Source: JAGXLC01 sp041686375 (GTDB taxonomy: Bacteria > Bacteroidota > Bacteroidia > Bacteroidales > UBA12077). Taken from it: DNA of 64,000 bases. How positions within the stretch are numbered: position 1 is the first letter of the stretch; every line of letters begins with the position of its first letter. The notes beneath the pieces are model-generated. The model ran no database searches and was not told the DNA's origin. It was given only the letters and a program-made list of their open reading frames with translations. Shown here piece after piece: positions 45,132-55,029 of this stretch. The DNA lies in assembly GCA_041686375.1 (NCBI GenBank), contig JAWLEB010000011.1, positions 14,030-78,029 of the forward strand. The letters are read 5' to 3'. The position numbers and the translations under genes are program-made.

Positions 45132-46610
45132 TTACCGGTAAAAATCCAGTACCGCATTATAGTCAAAGCTTGATTTGTGTGGGCGGATTGCAACTCCCAT
45201 TTCGCTAAAGTTCCCTAAAAGCACCTTCCGGTGGCCTAAATCTGGTACGTAACGGTCAATAAGTAAGCTAAGTACTATATCCAATCCGTTTTTATTTCCA
45301 TAGTCATTGCACTCAGCATCATAGCCATATGAACAATTAACACGGTCATGACCTTTTAGTTTTCTTTGTCCGGCTTCTATTGCCCAACATTCCGCCAAAT
45401 TAAATAATTCCTTATCGGGCTGTAAGATCGATTTGGGTTCCATTTCCTTCAATGTTTTGAAAAGACTTTGATGGTAATGATCACTCACTTCCTCCTGGTA
45501 TTCTTTTTGGTAGACTGTAAACTCTTTGTCATATAACTTAAAGAGGATGATTTCCCTGTCTTCTGACGTTTCCCTATATATGCTCAGGTTTCGCAAGTTA
45601 AGTAATTCAGGTCTGCTGTTGTCTAGATAATTGTAAAATTTTCTATATGCAATATCATATTGATATTTTGTTGCATTGGTTGATTCCTTGATGATTTTGG
45701 TTTTTACAAATTTTTCAATTGTTTCTTGTGGTAAATCTTGTTTAAATAGTTTGTGTACAGGGAGTTCGAAGAAATCATCAAAGGAAAGCGTTTCGCCATA
45801 TTGGCTGACTTCAAGTGTGTCATATACAGGCAACTTCAGGTTTAGGTCTCCGTGATATCTGATTTTTAAGCGTGTATTCAGAAATGTTTCATGAAATAAC
45901 TGCGGGTTCATTCTTGCCAGATTGAGGAAGTAGAAAACCATTTTTTCATTCCCGGAGAGATAATCTTCATTTTTTGCAGTGTTTGCCATTCGATACAGCG
46001 GATTGTTCCATTCATGAAATTCATCTTTGTTATGATAGTATTTTTCTAGCAGGTCATAGTTTTTTTTATAATCGCTATAGAATTCTTCAGGTATATCGAT
46101 TTGCTCCTTTAGGTGGTTGACAAGATAGGAGTCATCAAAGCTGTAGTAATTCGTGTATAAATCTTCGCTGTTGTCGAATGTTTCATGCAGCGCATTAAAA
46201 TAAGTTTTGGCTTTTCTTTTGCTACCCTGTTTATACCATTTTTTTCCTTGTTCAAATATTTCCTGTTGTAATTTTTTTATTTCCTTGTTAAAAAAGGATT
46301 GAGTATTTGCGCTTTCTGTGCCAGCGTAATCTTTTGATTTGCGTATCATCTTTAGCGTTTGGAGCTCCGGGTTATCAGCTGCCTTTTTATCTTCGTGGTT
46401 ATCCGGTAGTTTATGAAAAGATAGGGCTTTAATCATTTGAATTTCATTTGTAACGTCCCTTGAAGCCTTTGCTTCATTGTAACAGGTTTCATAGTTCTTT
46501 TGCAGGAACTGTTCTTTTAAGGTTCCAAATGTATTTTTCTGGCTATAAAGCGGGGATATTGTAAATAGCAATATATGAGTCAGAAGTATAAATTTTGCTT
46601 TTCTGTACAT
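45132..46610 (-). CDS. Secreted protein with C-terminal CAP (SCP/PR1-like) domain
   Basis: 492 residues with a signal peptide (about 1-23). The N-terminal half is helical, with tetratricopeptide-like spacing. The CAP-type features come in two parts: FLNLARMNPQLFHETFLN near residues 228-245 and, after a long insert, AECWAIEAGQRKLKGHDRVN and DLGHRKVLLGNFSEMGVAI at the end, which carry the two His of a CAP cleft. The long insert between the parts is unusual. Role unknown. Confidence 0.7.
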   Translation of the reverse strand: MYRKAKFILLTHILLFTISPLYSQKNTFGTLKEQFLQKNYETCYNEAKASRDVTNEIQMIKALSFHKLPDNHEDKKAADNPELQTLKMIRKSKDYAGTESANTQSFFNKEIKKLQQEIFEQGKKWYKQGSKRKAKTYFNALHETFDNSEDLYTNYYSFDDSYLVNHLKEQIDIPEEFYSDYKKNYDLLEKYYHNKDEFHEWNNPLYRMANTAKNEDYLSGNEKMVFYFLNLARMNPQLFHETFLNTRLKIRYHGDLNLKLPVYDTLEVSQYGETLSFDDFFELPVHKLFKQDLPQETIEKFVKTKIIKESTNATKYQYDIAYRKFYNYLDNSRPELLNLRNLSIYRETSEDREIILFKLYDKEFTVYQKEYQEEVSDHYHQSLFKTLKEMEPKSILQPDKELFNLAECWAIEAGQRKLKGHDRVNCSYGYDAECNDYGNKNGLDIVLSLLIDRYVPDLGHRKVLLGNFSEMGVAIRPHKSSFDYNAVLDFYR

Positions 46611-46691
46611 GGTTAATTTTTTCTAATAAACGGAAAAAATATCCGATAAGTTTATCCGGAATTATAAAATTATTGAAGGCGTTACACAAAA

Positions 46692-48911
46692 TTACTTGAT
46701 TTGCTTGTCTATTGTGGCATTTACAAAAAGCACATCTCCCAGTTTATCGTATCCACTGAAAATCTTTTCTCCTTCATGTTTCAATTGTTCATTTAAAAAT
46801 CCCATCATGGTGAGTCCTGCCTTCTGTGACTTCTCGTTGATAACATCTCTTGGATTGGTTTCTTCGTCTGTCTCAATAAATTCGATGTTTTTCATAGAAA
46901 CAGGGAGTCGTCCCTTTTTAATGACATCGGTTAGCTGATTTTTAGACTCTTCACCGCTTTTGGGTGTTTGCAGGAAGAATATCTTGATTCCGCTTTTTTT
47001 CCAATCGGGATGACCAGCAATAATATAGCTTAGCAGTATCATCAGGTTGATGTTTTTCAGGTCAAACTTCCGAATCCAGATATGGATACCCTTGTAGTAA
47101 TTCATGCCTTTATTACTGCCGCCCAACACACAAATATCATAATGAGCAGCCTTTACCAGGCTGATATTTTCCACAATCTGGTTAAGATTAGCAGGTTCAT
47201 TTTTTTCAAATTCAAATAAAATCATATTGTTTTCCAGTCCGGATACACCGGGGAGCTGTATTATTTGAGCAATAGCTGATGTATATGAAGGGGAAATGAT
47301 GGTATCCACATAAACATTGCTTTTCTGGTGATATGTTTTTTCAATAAGGTCATCCATTGCTTTTTTTGATTTCTGGTAGGTTTCATTAGACAGGTATCCG
47401 GGAATATATTTAATATAGGTTCCAAAACCGTATTTATAAGAAAACCACTTTAACAGGTTGAATGCATTGTCTCTTTCAGAAGAAAGATCCGATACGCAAA
47501 CCACTGATGGGTGCCAGCTGATTTTTTCTTTAAGAATTTGACTTTTTTGCAGGTATATTTGAAGATTTCTGTTGATTTGAAATAAAGTACTTCTGAATAT
47601 TGCCTCGAGTCCTTGTCTTTCTTTGTGATAATAACTGATGTATGTGTACAGGAGGATAATCATTACAATGGCAAGGCCTGCATATAATGCGCTGATTTTG
47701 AACATTAAAAATACCGCGAAAATAAATCCTAACAATGAGATTACCCAATTGGATTTAAACGTAGGGCGGTAGGATGGAGGTGCTCCAAAGTGGTTCAGAA
47801 ATGAGATGAGGCATATAGAACCATAGGTTACCATGAAGAACATTGAAATGATGCTGGCTACTGCATTAACATCTCCTGCTGCAACAAAGATAAAAGCAAT
47901 CAGGATTGTTAACAGAGAAGCATTGAAAGGTTCGTTTGTCTCTTTATCTCCTTTGGCCAGAAAAAAATTTAACTTTCTGGAAGGAAAAGCCTGATCGACT
48001 CCCAATGCCTGTAAGGTTCGGGGAGCTACCATTACGGACCCTAACGCTGAGGAGATTGTTGAGGCTGCTAAACCAAGCGGGATAATTATATTCCCACCGT
48101 ATGCAATTTCGCTCATGATAAGCTGGATATTCACCAAATCCTCTGGTCTTGCAGAATGAACCAGTTTTAAGGCGACCAGGATATAAATGACAAATCCCAT
48201 TGAGGTAGCTATAAGTGTTCCCTTTGGGATAGATTTACCAGGGTTTTTCAAATCTCCCGACAAACCAACGCCAGCTGTCATCCCTGTGAAAGCGGGAAAT
48301 ATAATAGCAAAGATTATAAAAAAATCATCAAAATTTCTTACAGGATTTTCAGAGATTCCTGCCCTGGCAGTTTCTGAGTATTCCGTATGACCGAAGAAGA
48401 ACATAAGAAGCGAAACAGCAAGAATACCGACCACAAAATACAGCGTTTTAACCCCTAAATTTGCTCCTTTTTTGAGGATCAGGTATGCAAGAATAGCCAT
48501 TGCCGGCAAGCTAATGGCTTGTCTCGGAAGAATGACGCCATAGGTGTCTTTTATCCAGTTGAAAAAAAATTCAAAGGCTTCTGTAAAGGCAATAACATAG
48601 AAGGCAACACTTATGGCCTGCGACAGAAATAAAGCTATACCAATCGTTGTCCCAATATTGAGTCCGAAGGAGCGTGATATTATGTAATACTCTCCTCCTC
48701 CTTTAACCCGCTGATTAGTGCTGATCTCCGAAATAGCCATGGCAGTAGGAATAGTAACCATGTGTCCAAGAGCGATGATGGCCAATACTCCGATAAATCC
48801 TAATTTTCCTACAGCAAACCCGAAACGGAGAAATAATATAGCTCCTAAAATGGTTGATATAGCTGTGAAAAAAACAGGCGCTGTACCAAACTTATTAGTT
48901 GTCCTTGCCAT
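46692..48911 (-). CDS. APC-superfamily permease related to cation-chloride cotransporters (SLC12-like)
   Basis: 739 residues. Twelve TM helices span about residues 10-430, opening with KFGTAPVFFTAISTILGAIL and VKGGGEYYIISRSFGLNIGT, the APC pattern. A soluble C-terminal region (about 450-739) with VVCVSDLSSERDNAFNLLKW and a universal-stress-like fold resembles the cytoplasmic domain of Na-K-Cl cotransporters. Bacterial members of this type have been called amino acid permeases, but cation/chloride or amino acid transport cannot be decided from the sequence. A single-gene unit. Confidence 0.85.
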   Translation of the reverse strand: MARTTNKFGTAPVFFTAISTILGAILFLRFGFAVGKLGFIGVLAIIALGHMVTIPTAMAISEISTNQRVKGGGEYYIISRSFGLNIGTTIGIALFLSQAISVAFYVIAFTEAFEFFFNWIKDTYGVILPRQAISLPAMAILAYLILKKGANLGVKTLYFVVGILAVSLLMFFFGHTEYSETARAGISENPVRNFDDFFIIFAIIFPAFTGMTAGVGLSGDLKNPGKSIPKGTLIATSMGFVIYILVALKLVHSARPEDLVNIQLIMSEIAYGGNIIIPLGLAASTISSALGSVMVAPRTLQALGVDQAFPSRKLNFFLAKGDKETNEPFNASLLTILIAFIFVAAGDVNAVASIISMFFMVTYGSICLISFLNHFGAPPSYRPTFKSNWVISLLGFIFAVFLMFKISALYAGLAIVMIILLYTYISYYHKERQGLEAIFRSTLFQINRNLQIYLQKSQILKEKISWHPSVVCVSDLSSERDNAFNLLKWFSYKYGFGTYIKYIPGYLSNETYQKSKKAMDDLIEKTYHQKSNVYVDTIISPSYTSAIAQIIQLPGVSGLENNMILFEFEKNEPANLNQIVENISLVKAAHYDICVLGGSNKGMNYYKGIHIWIRKFDLKNINLMILLSYIIAGHPDWKKSGIKIFFLQTPKSGEESKNQLTDVIKKGRLPVSMKNIEFIETDEETNPRDVINEKSQKAGLTMMGFLNEQLKHEGEKIFSGYDKLGDVLFVNATIDKQIK

Positions 48912-49046
48912 ACTGATATTTTATAGCCTTTATTTTAAACAGCTAAATTTACAATTCTTTCTTAAAATTTAATAAATTATGTAATTTTAAATTTTATCTG
49001 AAATTAGAAATTGAAGGTTTATGAAAACAGCATTATTGTTTTTATG

Positions 49047-51521
49047 TTAGTTCTGGCTTTCCTGGAGATGCATTGGATTTTTTACTTTTTCTTTTAAAAG
49101 TGCAATATTTAATGCTTCCATTATTGTTTCTACAAAATGAAATTTTAGGCCTTTGATATAGATATCTTTAATATTCTCAAGATCCTTTTGATTTTCGTAT
49201 GAAAGAATAATATCTTTTATTCCTGATCTTTTAGCCGCAAGAATTTTTTCTTTAATACCTCCCACTGGCAGTACTTTCCCTCTCAGAGTTATTTCACCGG
49301 TCATTGCCACATTTTTTCTGATTTTTCTTTGAGTAAAGATTGAAGCAAGGGAAGTTGCCATAGAAATTCCGGCTGATGGTCCATCTTTAGGAATAGCTCC
49401 TTCAGGTACATGAATATGAATGTTCCATTTGTCAAAAATATTCCTGTCAATATTCATTTCTTCAGCATGTGCTTTCACATATTCAAGAGCTATTGTGGCT
49501 GATTCTTTCATGACATCTCCCAGGTTCCCTGTAAGCGTTAGTTTACCATTGCCTTTGCTCAGGCTGCTTTCAATAAACATTATTTCTCCTCCTACCGGTG
49601 TCCATGCCAAACCTGTGGCAACACCGGCAAAATCATTCCCCTGGTATTTTTCACGGAAATATTCAGGAGGTCCCATTATCTTTCTGATGTCATTCACCGT
49701 TAGCTTTTTCTTGAATTGGCTATCCATTGCTACTTCTTTGGCTATATTCCTGATAATTTTAGCAATTTTTTTATCCAGTGTTCTTACTCCAGATTCTCTT
49801 GTATGCTTTTCAATGATGTATTCTAAAACATTTTTTGGGAAAGTTAGTTGAGATTTTTTCAAGCCATGCGCTTCCATCTGTTTTGGAACAAGATGCCTTT
49901 TGGCGATTTCAATTTTTTCTTCCACAATATATCCGCTTACATCAATCATTTCCATTCTGTCGCGTAAAGTAGGACTGATAGATTCTACCGTATTTGCTGT
50001 TGCGATGAACATAACGTTAGAAAGATCATACTCAAGCTCCAGGTAATTGTCATAAAATGTGTTGTTTTGTTCTGGATCCAGTACTTCTAAAAGAGCGGAG
50101 GCCGGATCGCCGTGAAAATCTTTACCGACTTTATCTATTTCATCCAGAATGAATACGGGATTTGTTGATTTTGCCTTTTTAATATTTTGTATAATACGGC
50201 CAGGCATAGCCCCAATATAAGTTTTCCTGTGTCCCCTTATTTCAGCTTCATCTCGCAATCCGCCAAGTGACATTCTTACGTATTTTCTGTCTAAGGCTCT
50301 GGCTATAGATTTTCCAAGTGAAGTTTTTCCAACGCCGGGAGGGCCATACAGGCATAGTATCGGTGATTTCAGGTCACCTTTTAGTTTTAATACGGCCAAA
50401 TATTCCAGAATGCGTTCTTTGACTTGTTCTAATCCAAAATGATCTTCATCCAGGATTTTTTGAGCTCTTTGTAAATCATAATTGTCTTCTGTAAACTCAT
50501 TCCAGGGCAGCTCCAGTAAGGTGTTCAGGTAATTTAGCTGTACTGAATATTCACCTGCTGCGGGATTTAATCTCTGTAATTTATCCAGCTCTTTATTAAA
50601 AGTTTCTTCAACTTCTTTGCCCCATTTCTTTTTTTTGGCTTTTTCTTTTAGACTTTCAATTTCCTGTTCCAGCGGACTGCCGCCAAGTTCATCCTGTATG
50701 GTTTTCATCTGTTGCTGCAGCAGGTATTCCCTTTGCTGTTTATCCATATCAGTCTTTACTTTAGACTGAATATCGCTTTTCAATTCAAGCATCTGAACTT
50801 CTTTGGTCAGATGTTCAAGCAGTTTTATCCCCCGTTCTTTTAAATTTTCAATCTCCAGCAATTTTTGTTTGTCTTTGAGCTCTATATCGCTGTTGGAACA
50901 TATGAAATTTATGAGAAATGTTGTATTGTCAATATTTTTAACAGCAAATGAAGCTTCTTGCGGTATATTACTGGAAAGCTGTATAATCTTTAAGGATAAA
51001 TCTTTGAGGGAACCTATAATGGCTTCAAATTCTTTTCCGTGTGCTTCTTTTTTTGTGTCTTCCAATTCCGTTACCTTGCCTTCAAGATATGGTGTAACTG
51101 AGGTAACTTCATCCAGCTGAAATCTTTTTTTCCCCTGAATAATTACCGATGTGCTACCGTCTGGCATTTCCAGAATTTTAATTATTTGGGCTATGGTGCC
51201 AACCTTGTATAGATCTTTTTGCTCCGGATCTTCTATTTCAGGATCTTTTTGTGATGTGGCGCCTATAACTTTTTCTTTACTGTAGGCTTCATTCACTAAT
51301 GTCAGCGATTTATCCCTTCCAACGGTAATGGGTAATATTACTCCCGGGAAAAGTACTGTGTTTCTTAGCGGAAGTACAGGAATGGTTTCGGGAACCTCTA
51401 CTTTTTTCAGAGATTCTTCTTCTTCATCTGTTATCAAAGGAATAAATTCTGATTTTTGATCGGCTTCTTCGACAAATAAAAAGTCTGTAAAGTTATTTCT
51501 TGAATTTTTTTTCCAGCTCAT
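49047..51521 (-). CDS. lon: Lon ATP-dependent protease
   Basis: 824 residues. N-terminal substrate-binding LON domain (about 40-240), AAA+ domain with Walker A GPPGVGKTS and Walker B VFILDEIDK, and a C-terminal S16 peptidase with Ser716 (PKDGPSAGIS) and Lys759 (GGIKEKILAAKR) as the catalytic dyad. It degrades misfolded and regulatory proteins in the cytoplasm. The palindrome TGTCAAAATGACA about 27 bp upstream of the start (51548-51560) could be a control site. Confidence 0.97.
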   Translation of the reverse strand: MSWKKNSRNNFTDFLFVEEADQKSEFIPLITDEEEESLKKVEVPETIPVLPLRNTVLFPGVILPITVGRDKSLTLVNEAYSKEKVIGATSQKDPEIEDPEQKDLYKVGTIAQIIKILEMPDGSTSVIIQGKKRFQLDEVTSVTPYLEGKVTELEDTKKEAHGKEFEAIIGSLKDLSLKIIQLSSNIPQEASFAVKNIDNTTFLINFICSNSDIELKDKQKLLEIENLKERGIKLLEHLTKEVQMLELKSDIQSKVKTDMDKQQREYLLQQQMKTIQDELGGSPLEQEIESLKEKAKKKKWGKEVEETFNKELDKLQRLNPAAGEYSVQLNYLNTLLELPWNEFTEDNYDLQRAQKILDEDHFGLEQVKERILEYLAVLKLKGDLKSPILCLYGPPGVGKTSLGKSIARALDRKYVRMSLGGLRDEAEIRGHRKTYIGAMPGRIIQNIKKAKSTNPVFILDEIDKVGKDFHGDPASALLEVLDPEQNNTFYDNYLELEYDLSNVMFIATANTVESISPTLRDRMEMIDVSGYIVEEKIEIAKRHLVPKQMEAHGLKKSQLTFPKNVLEYIIEKHTRESGVRTLDKKIAKIIRNIAKEVAMDSQFKKKLTVNDIRKIMGPPEYFREKYQGNDFAGVATGLAWTPVGGEIMFIESSLSKGNGKLTLTGNLGDVMKESATIALEYVKAHAEEMNIDRNIFDKWNIHIHVPEGAIPKDGPSAGISMATSLASIFTQRKIRKNVAMTGEITLRGKVLPVGGIKEKILAAKRSGIKDIILSYENQKDLENIKDIYIKGLKFHFVETIMEALNIALLKEKVKNPMHLQESQN

Positions 51522-51710
51522 ATTGTTTGTATCTTCTTTAAATTGTCTGTCAAAATGACATTAAAATTTACTTATTATAGTTGGTGTTAAGTGTTGGCAA
51601 TTGTTGTGCCAAAATCCTTAATGGTTTTACCTGGGAATAATGGTATTAAGTTAAAATCTATAAGCATTTTTTTGTTCCAGATAACTCGAATATCATTCAA
51701 CGCCTGGCAA

Positions 51711-52898
51711 TTAATATTTTCGGTATTGTTCTGTTTGGAGGAATATCTCTTTCAGTATTTGCTTATCTGCATTCGTGAAGCTAATATTTCTTCTCTGCAT
51801 TACTTTTTCAGCTACTTCGAATGCTTTTTCGATTTTATAGATATTAAAGCCTTTTGTGCCACCCCATGAAAAGGAAGGTATGAAATTTCTGGGAAAACCT
51901 TCTCCGAAAATATTAGTGTTTACGCCCACTACCGTTCCGGTATTGAACATGGTATTTATTCCACACTTGGAATGATCTCCCATTATTAAACCACAAAATT
52001 GAAGGCTTGTATTTATAAATCTTTCTTCAGGATAATTCCACAATTTTACCTCTGCATAGTTATTTTTTAGGTTTGAATTATTAGTGTTGGCGCCCAGATT
52101 ACACCATTCGCCGATCACTGAATTTCCCAGGAAACCGTCATGTGCTTTATTTGAATAACCTAAGAATACTGAGTTGTTGATTTCACCTCCTGCTTTGCAG
52201 TGAGGACCCAAAGTGGTTGGTCCATAAATTTTCGATGATAATTTTAACACAGCATGCTCGCACATAGCAAGTGGCCCTCTGATTACGCTGCCTTCCATGA
52301 TTTCTGCCTCTTTTCCTATATATACAAGGCCGGTGGATGCGTTTATTGTGGCATATTCAACCTTAGCACCCGGTTCTATGAAAATATTTTCCGGTGCTAT
52401 AATATTATTTGTGGAGCTGATATTTTCTGATTCCCTGTTTTTTGTCAGTAATTCAAAATCACTCTGAATAGCTTTACCATTAAGATTAAAAATTTGCCAG
52501 AGATGATTGATTTTGGTGATTTGATTTTCATACTCTATGATATCTATGTCTCTTAGCTCTTTATTTTTAAAATCCTCGATTTTCTCTTTTTCCAGATTGG
52601 CTGCAACAATATCGTGCCCCTTTACCAAAGCCTGACCGCTGGAGAGTTTCTTTATTCTGGCGAGCAGTTTCTTTTCCGGAAATATGGAACCATTGATAAG
52701 CATGTTATTATTTTCTGAGTGAAGTGGATATTTTTCACTCAAGTAGTCTTGTGTTAGGTATGAAGGTTCTTTCTTCAGAACATATTCCCATTTTTGCTTA
52801 ATGGTTAGTATTCCTGTCCTTATTTCTGCTACTGGTCGCGTAAAAGTCAGGGGTAACAGGTTTTCTCGGCTATAATCTTCAAATAGTATATAATTCAT
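51711..52898 (-). CDS. GlmU-like sugar nucleotidyltransferase/LbH acyltransferase family protein
   Basis: 395 residues. The N-terminal part (about 1-180) is a degenerate nucleotidyltransferase-like fold with FEDYSRENLLPLTFTRPVAE. The C-terminal part is a left-handed beta-helix with hexapeptide repeats (IGKEAEIMEGSVIRGPLAMC; LGANTNNSNLKNNYAEVKLW). Bacteroidota carry such GlmU-family proteins besides genuine GlmU; the lack of a clear pyrophosphorylase signature suggests a specialised sugar-nucleotide role. It lies 90 bp downstream of rpmE2 beyond its terminator. Confidence 0.8.
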   Translation of the reverse strand: MNYILFEDYSRENLLPLTFTRPVAEIRTGILTIKQKWEYVLKKEPSYLTQDYLSEKYPLHSENNNMLINGSIFPEKKLLARIKKLSSGQALVKGHDIVAANLEKEKIEDFKNKELRDIDIIEYENQITKINHLWQIFNLNGKAIQSDFELLTKNRESENISSTNNIIAPENIFIEPGAKVEYATINASTGLVYIGKEAEIMEGSVIRGPLAMCEHAVLKLSSKIYGPTTLGPHCKAGGEINNSVFLGYSNKAHDGFLGNSVIGEWCNLGANTNNSNLKNNYAEVKLWNYPEERFINTSLQFCGLIMGDHSKCGINTMFNTGTVVGVNTNIFGEGFPRNFIPSFSWGGTKGFNIYKIEKAFEVAEKVMQRRNISFTNADKQILKEIFLQTEQYRKY

Positions 52899-52940
52899 AA
52901 ATTTTGAGGATTGATTTATCTATATCAGCAAATTTAAATA

Positions 52941-52970
52941 AAAAAAGCTCCGAAATTTCGGAGCTTTTTT
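52941..52970. terminator. Terminator after rpmE2
   Basis: A 30-bp perfect palindrome (core GCTCCGAAATTTCGGAGC) flanked by A- and T-runs, 17 bp after the rpmE2 stop on the minus strand. It can work in both directions. Confidence 0.9.
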
Positions 52971-52987
52971 TATTTAAGAATAAATAT

Positions 52988-53257
52988 CTACTTGCTCTTT
53001 TTTTGTTCGTAGTGTTTTTTATACTTGCTCATGAATTTATCTACTCTACCAGCGCTATCCACAAGTTTCCTCTTACCTGTATAAAATGGATGCGATGTGT
53101 GAGAGATTTCAAGTTTTACCAGAGGATATTCCTTGCCATCATCCATTTCGATGGTTTCGTTCGTATCAACGGTTGATCTGGATTTAAATATATATCCGTT
53201 AGACATGTCTTTAAAAACGACTACTCTATAATTCTTTGGATGAATTCCCTGTTTCAT
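52988..53257 (-). CDS. rpmE2: Ribosomal protein L31, type B
   Basis: 89 residues. The sequence MKQGIHPKNYRVVVFKDMSN, the segment EISHTSHPFYTGKRKLVDSA and GRVDKF are those of bL31 type B. It has no Cys zinc ligands, the C-minus form that is used when zinc is scarce; in Bacteroidota it is often the only L31. Full promoter and terminator flank it, so it is monocistronic. Confidence 0.96.
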   Translation of the reverse strand: MKQGIHPKNYRVVVFKDMSNGYIFKSRSTVDTNETIEMDDGKEYPLVKLEISHTSHPFYTGKRKLVDSAGRVDKFMSKYKKHYEQKKSK

Positions 53258-53300
53258 TTTTATCTTGTTTAAATTTCTTTTCGACTTAAATTACAGGCTG

Positions 53301-53331
53301 CAAAAATACACAGGATTATTAAAATATCAAA
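53301..53331 (-). promoter_or_regulatory. Promoter of rpmE2 (-33/-7)
   Basis: On the minus strand TTTG (53331-53328), a 19-nt spacer and TATTTTTG (53308-53301) match the Bacteroidota housekeeping promoter fully. The same layout is seen before the SRP RNA gene. Confidence 0.7.
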
Positions 53332-53418
53332 AAAATATCATATATTTTTATTGTGTTCTCCAAATGTTTAATGTTTCTTCCTTTTAGACTTATATGATTT
53401 CTTACTGGTTATTTTTAA

Positions 53419-54879
53419 TTACATTTTAAACCAGTTTTCGACATTAAAAGTTTTATGTTTTTCATGGAAGAATTCATTAGAATGTTTATTGTACTTGTAT
53501 TCTTTTGCCCATTCGTCTGCATTTTGCACTATTTCTTTCAGCGCTTTGGTGAAGTAATATACTTCCTTATCTGTGCTTATTGGATGTAATGACCATCTTA
53601 CCCATCCGGGTTTTTGAGAAAGATCGCCATGGTTAATTAGCTCGGTTATTTTTTTAGAATCCTGGTAGCTGACATTAAGCAGGTAATGACCGTATGTTCC
53701 GGCACATGCACATCCTCCCCGTACTTGTATACCGAAACGGTCACTTAATAATTTAACAATTAGGTTGTAGTGAATATCTTTGTGATAGAAGCTAATTGCT
53801 CCCAGTCGGTCTTCTACATTGTTGGCCAGTATTTTTATACCGGGTATTTTTCTCAATTCCTGAAAAGCAAGCTTGACCAGTTCTTTTTCCCTCATTTCTA
53901 TATTGTTTACTCCCATTTTTTCTTTCAATTCAATTGCAAGAGCTCCTCTTATAGCCTGGATAAAACCAGGAGTACCACCATCTTCCCTTGCTTCAATGTC
54001 GTCAACAAATTTATATTCCCCCCACCGGTTGGTCCAATCTACTGTTCCTCCACCAGGGTTGTCGGGGGAAGGGTTTTGGTATAGTCTTTTATCAAAAATC
54101 ATTACGCCGGAAGAACCAGGTCCGCCAAGAAATTTGTGAGGAGAGAAAAAGATAGCATCTAATTTCTTATCAGGGTCTGCAGGATGCATATCAATGTCTA
54201 CATAGGGCGCAGATGCTGCAAAATCAACAAATGCTAAGCCGTCATATTCATGCATGATTTTGGCAAGTTCATAGTAGGGTGTTTTTATCCCTGTTACATT
54301 TGAACATGCAGTAAAACTTCCAATTTTAAATTTTCTGTCTTTGTGTTTTTTTAGCTTTTTTCTCAGTTCTTCGGTATCTACAAGCATATCTTTATTCGGC
54401 TCGAGCTGAACGACATCGGCAATCGTTTCAAACCAGGATGTATGATTGGAGTGATGTTCCATGTGGGTGACAAATACAATTGGGCGGTCCTTCTCCCTGA
54501 GGCATTCTTTATTCTTTAATAATCCACATCCTTTTAGCCCCATGATTCTTTGCATTTTATTGACAACAGTCGTCATTCCTGAGCCTGCATTGATAAGAAC
54601 ATCATTTGGACCGGCATTTACATGTTTTTTGATGATATGTTGTGCATGATGATAACTTTGGGTCATCCTTGTGCCTGTTTCGCTTGTTTCTGTGTGTGTA
54701 TTGGCTACAAATGGACCAAAATCTTCTTGTATTTTTTTTTCGATAGGTCTGTAGAGTCTTCCGCTTGCCAGCCAGTCTGCATAAATAACTTTAACATCGC
54801 CGCAGGGTGATTGGTAAACAGCATCAATTCCTATGGTATTTTGACGAAACTTTTCAAAATATTTTTCGAGTGGATTCAT
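53419..54879 (-). CDS. Class V PLP-dependent aminotransferase (cysteine desulfurase-like)
   Basis: 486 residues, longer than a standard cysteine desulfurase (about 400). The PLP lysine is in FFSPHKFLGGPGSSGVMIFD, the PLP-Asp in LAFVDFAASAPY, and the N-terminal YADWLASGRLYRPIEKKIQE resembles the opening of this fold. A Cys-rich loop RGGCACAGTYGHYLL occupies the place of the desulfurase active-site Cys loop. Family members include desulfurases, selenocysteine lyases and isopenicillin epimerases, and the reaction cannot be fixed here. Single gene. Confidence 0.85.
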   Translation of the reverse strand: MNPLEKYFEKFRQNTIGIDAVYQSPCGDVKVIYADWLASGRLYRPIEKKIQEDFGPFVANTHTETSETGTRMTQSYHHAQHIIKKHVNAGPNDVLINAGSGMTTVVNKMQRIMGLKGCGLLKNKECLREKDRPIVFVTHMEHHSNHTSWFETIADVVQLEPNKDMLVDTEELRKKLKKHKDRKFKIGSFTACSNVTGIKTPYYELAKIMHEYDGLAFVDFAASAPYVDIDMHPADPDKKLDAIFFSPHKFLGGPGSSGVMIFDKRLYQNPSPDNPGGGTVDWTNRWGEYKFVDDIEAREDGGTPGFIQAIRGALAIELKEKMGVNNIEMREKELVKLAFQELRKIPGIKILANNVEDRLGAISFYHKDIHYNLIVKLLSDRFGIQVRGGCACAGTYGHYLLNVSYQDSKKITELINHGDLSQKPGWVRWSLHPISTDKEVYYFTKALKEIVQNADEWAKEYKYNKHSNEFFHEKHKTFNVENWFKM

Positions 54880-54968
54880 GTGTTTATTATTTTTTTAATT
54901 TATATGGTCACATGGTAGGTTTCATATTGATTTATTTTATCAGGATGATCTCAAATTAACATCAAAAG

Positions 54969-55000
54969 TCCTCAATGCTTAAGATTTTTGTAATTGAGGA
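54969..55000 (-). terminator. Possible terminator after the BI-1 gene
   Basis: TCCTCAAT and ATTGAGGA form an 8-bp stem with a 16-nt loop, 29 bp after the minus-strand stop. The following T-run (CTTTTG) is poor, so this is uncertain. Confidence 0.4.
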
Positions 55001-55029
55001 TTTGCTTAATCTAATCTTTATTGCTGGTT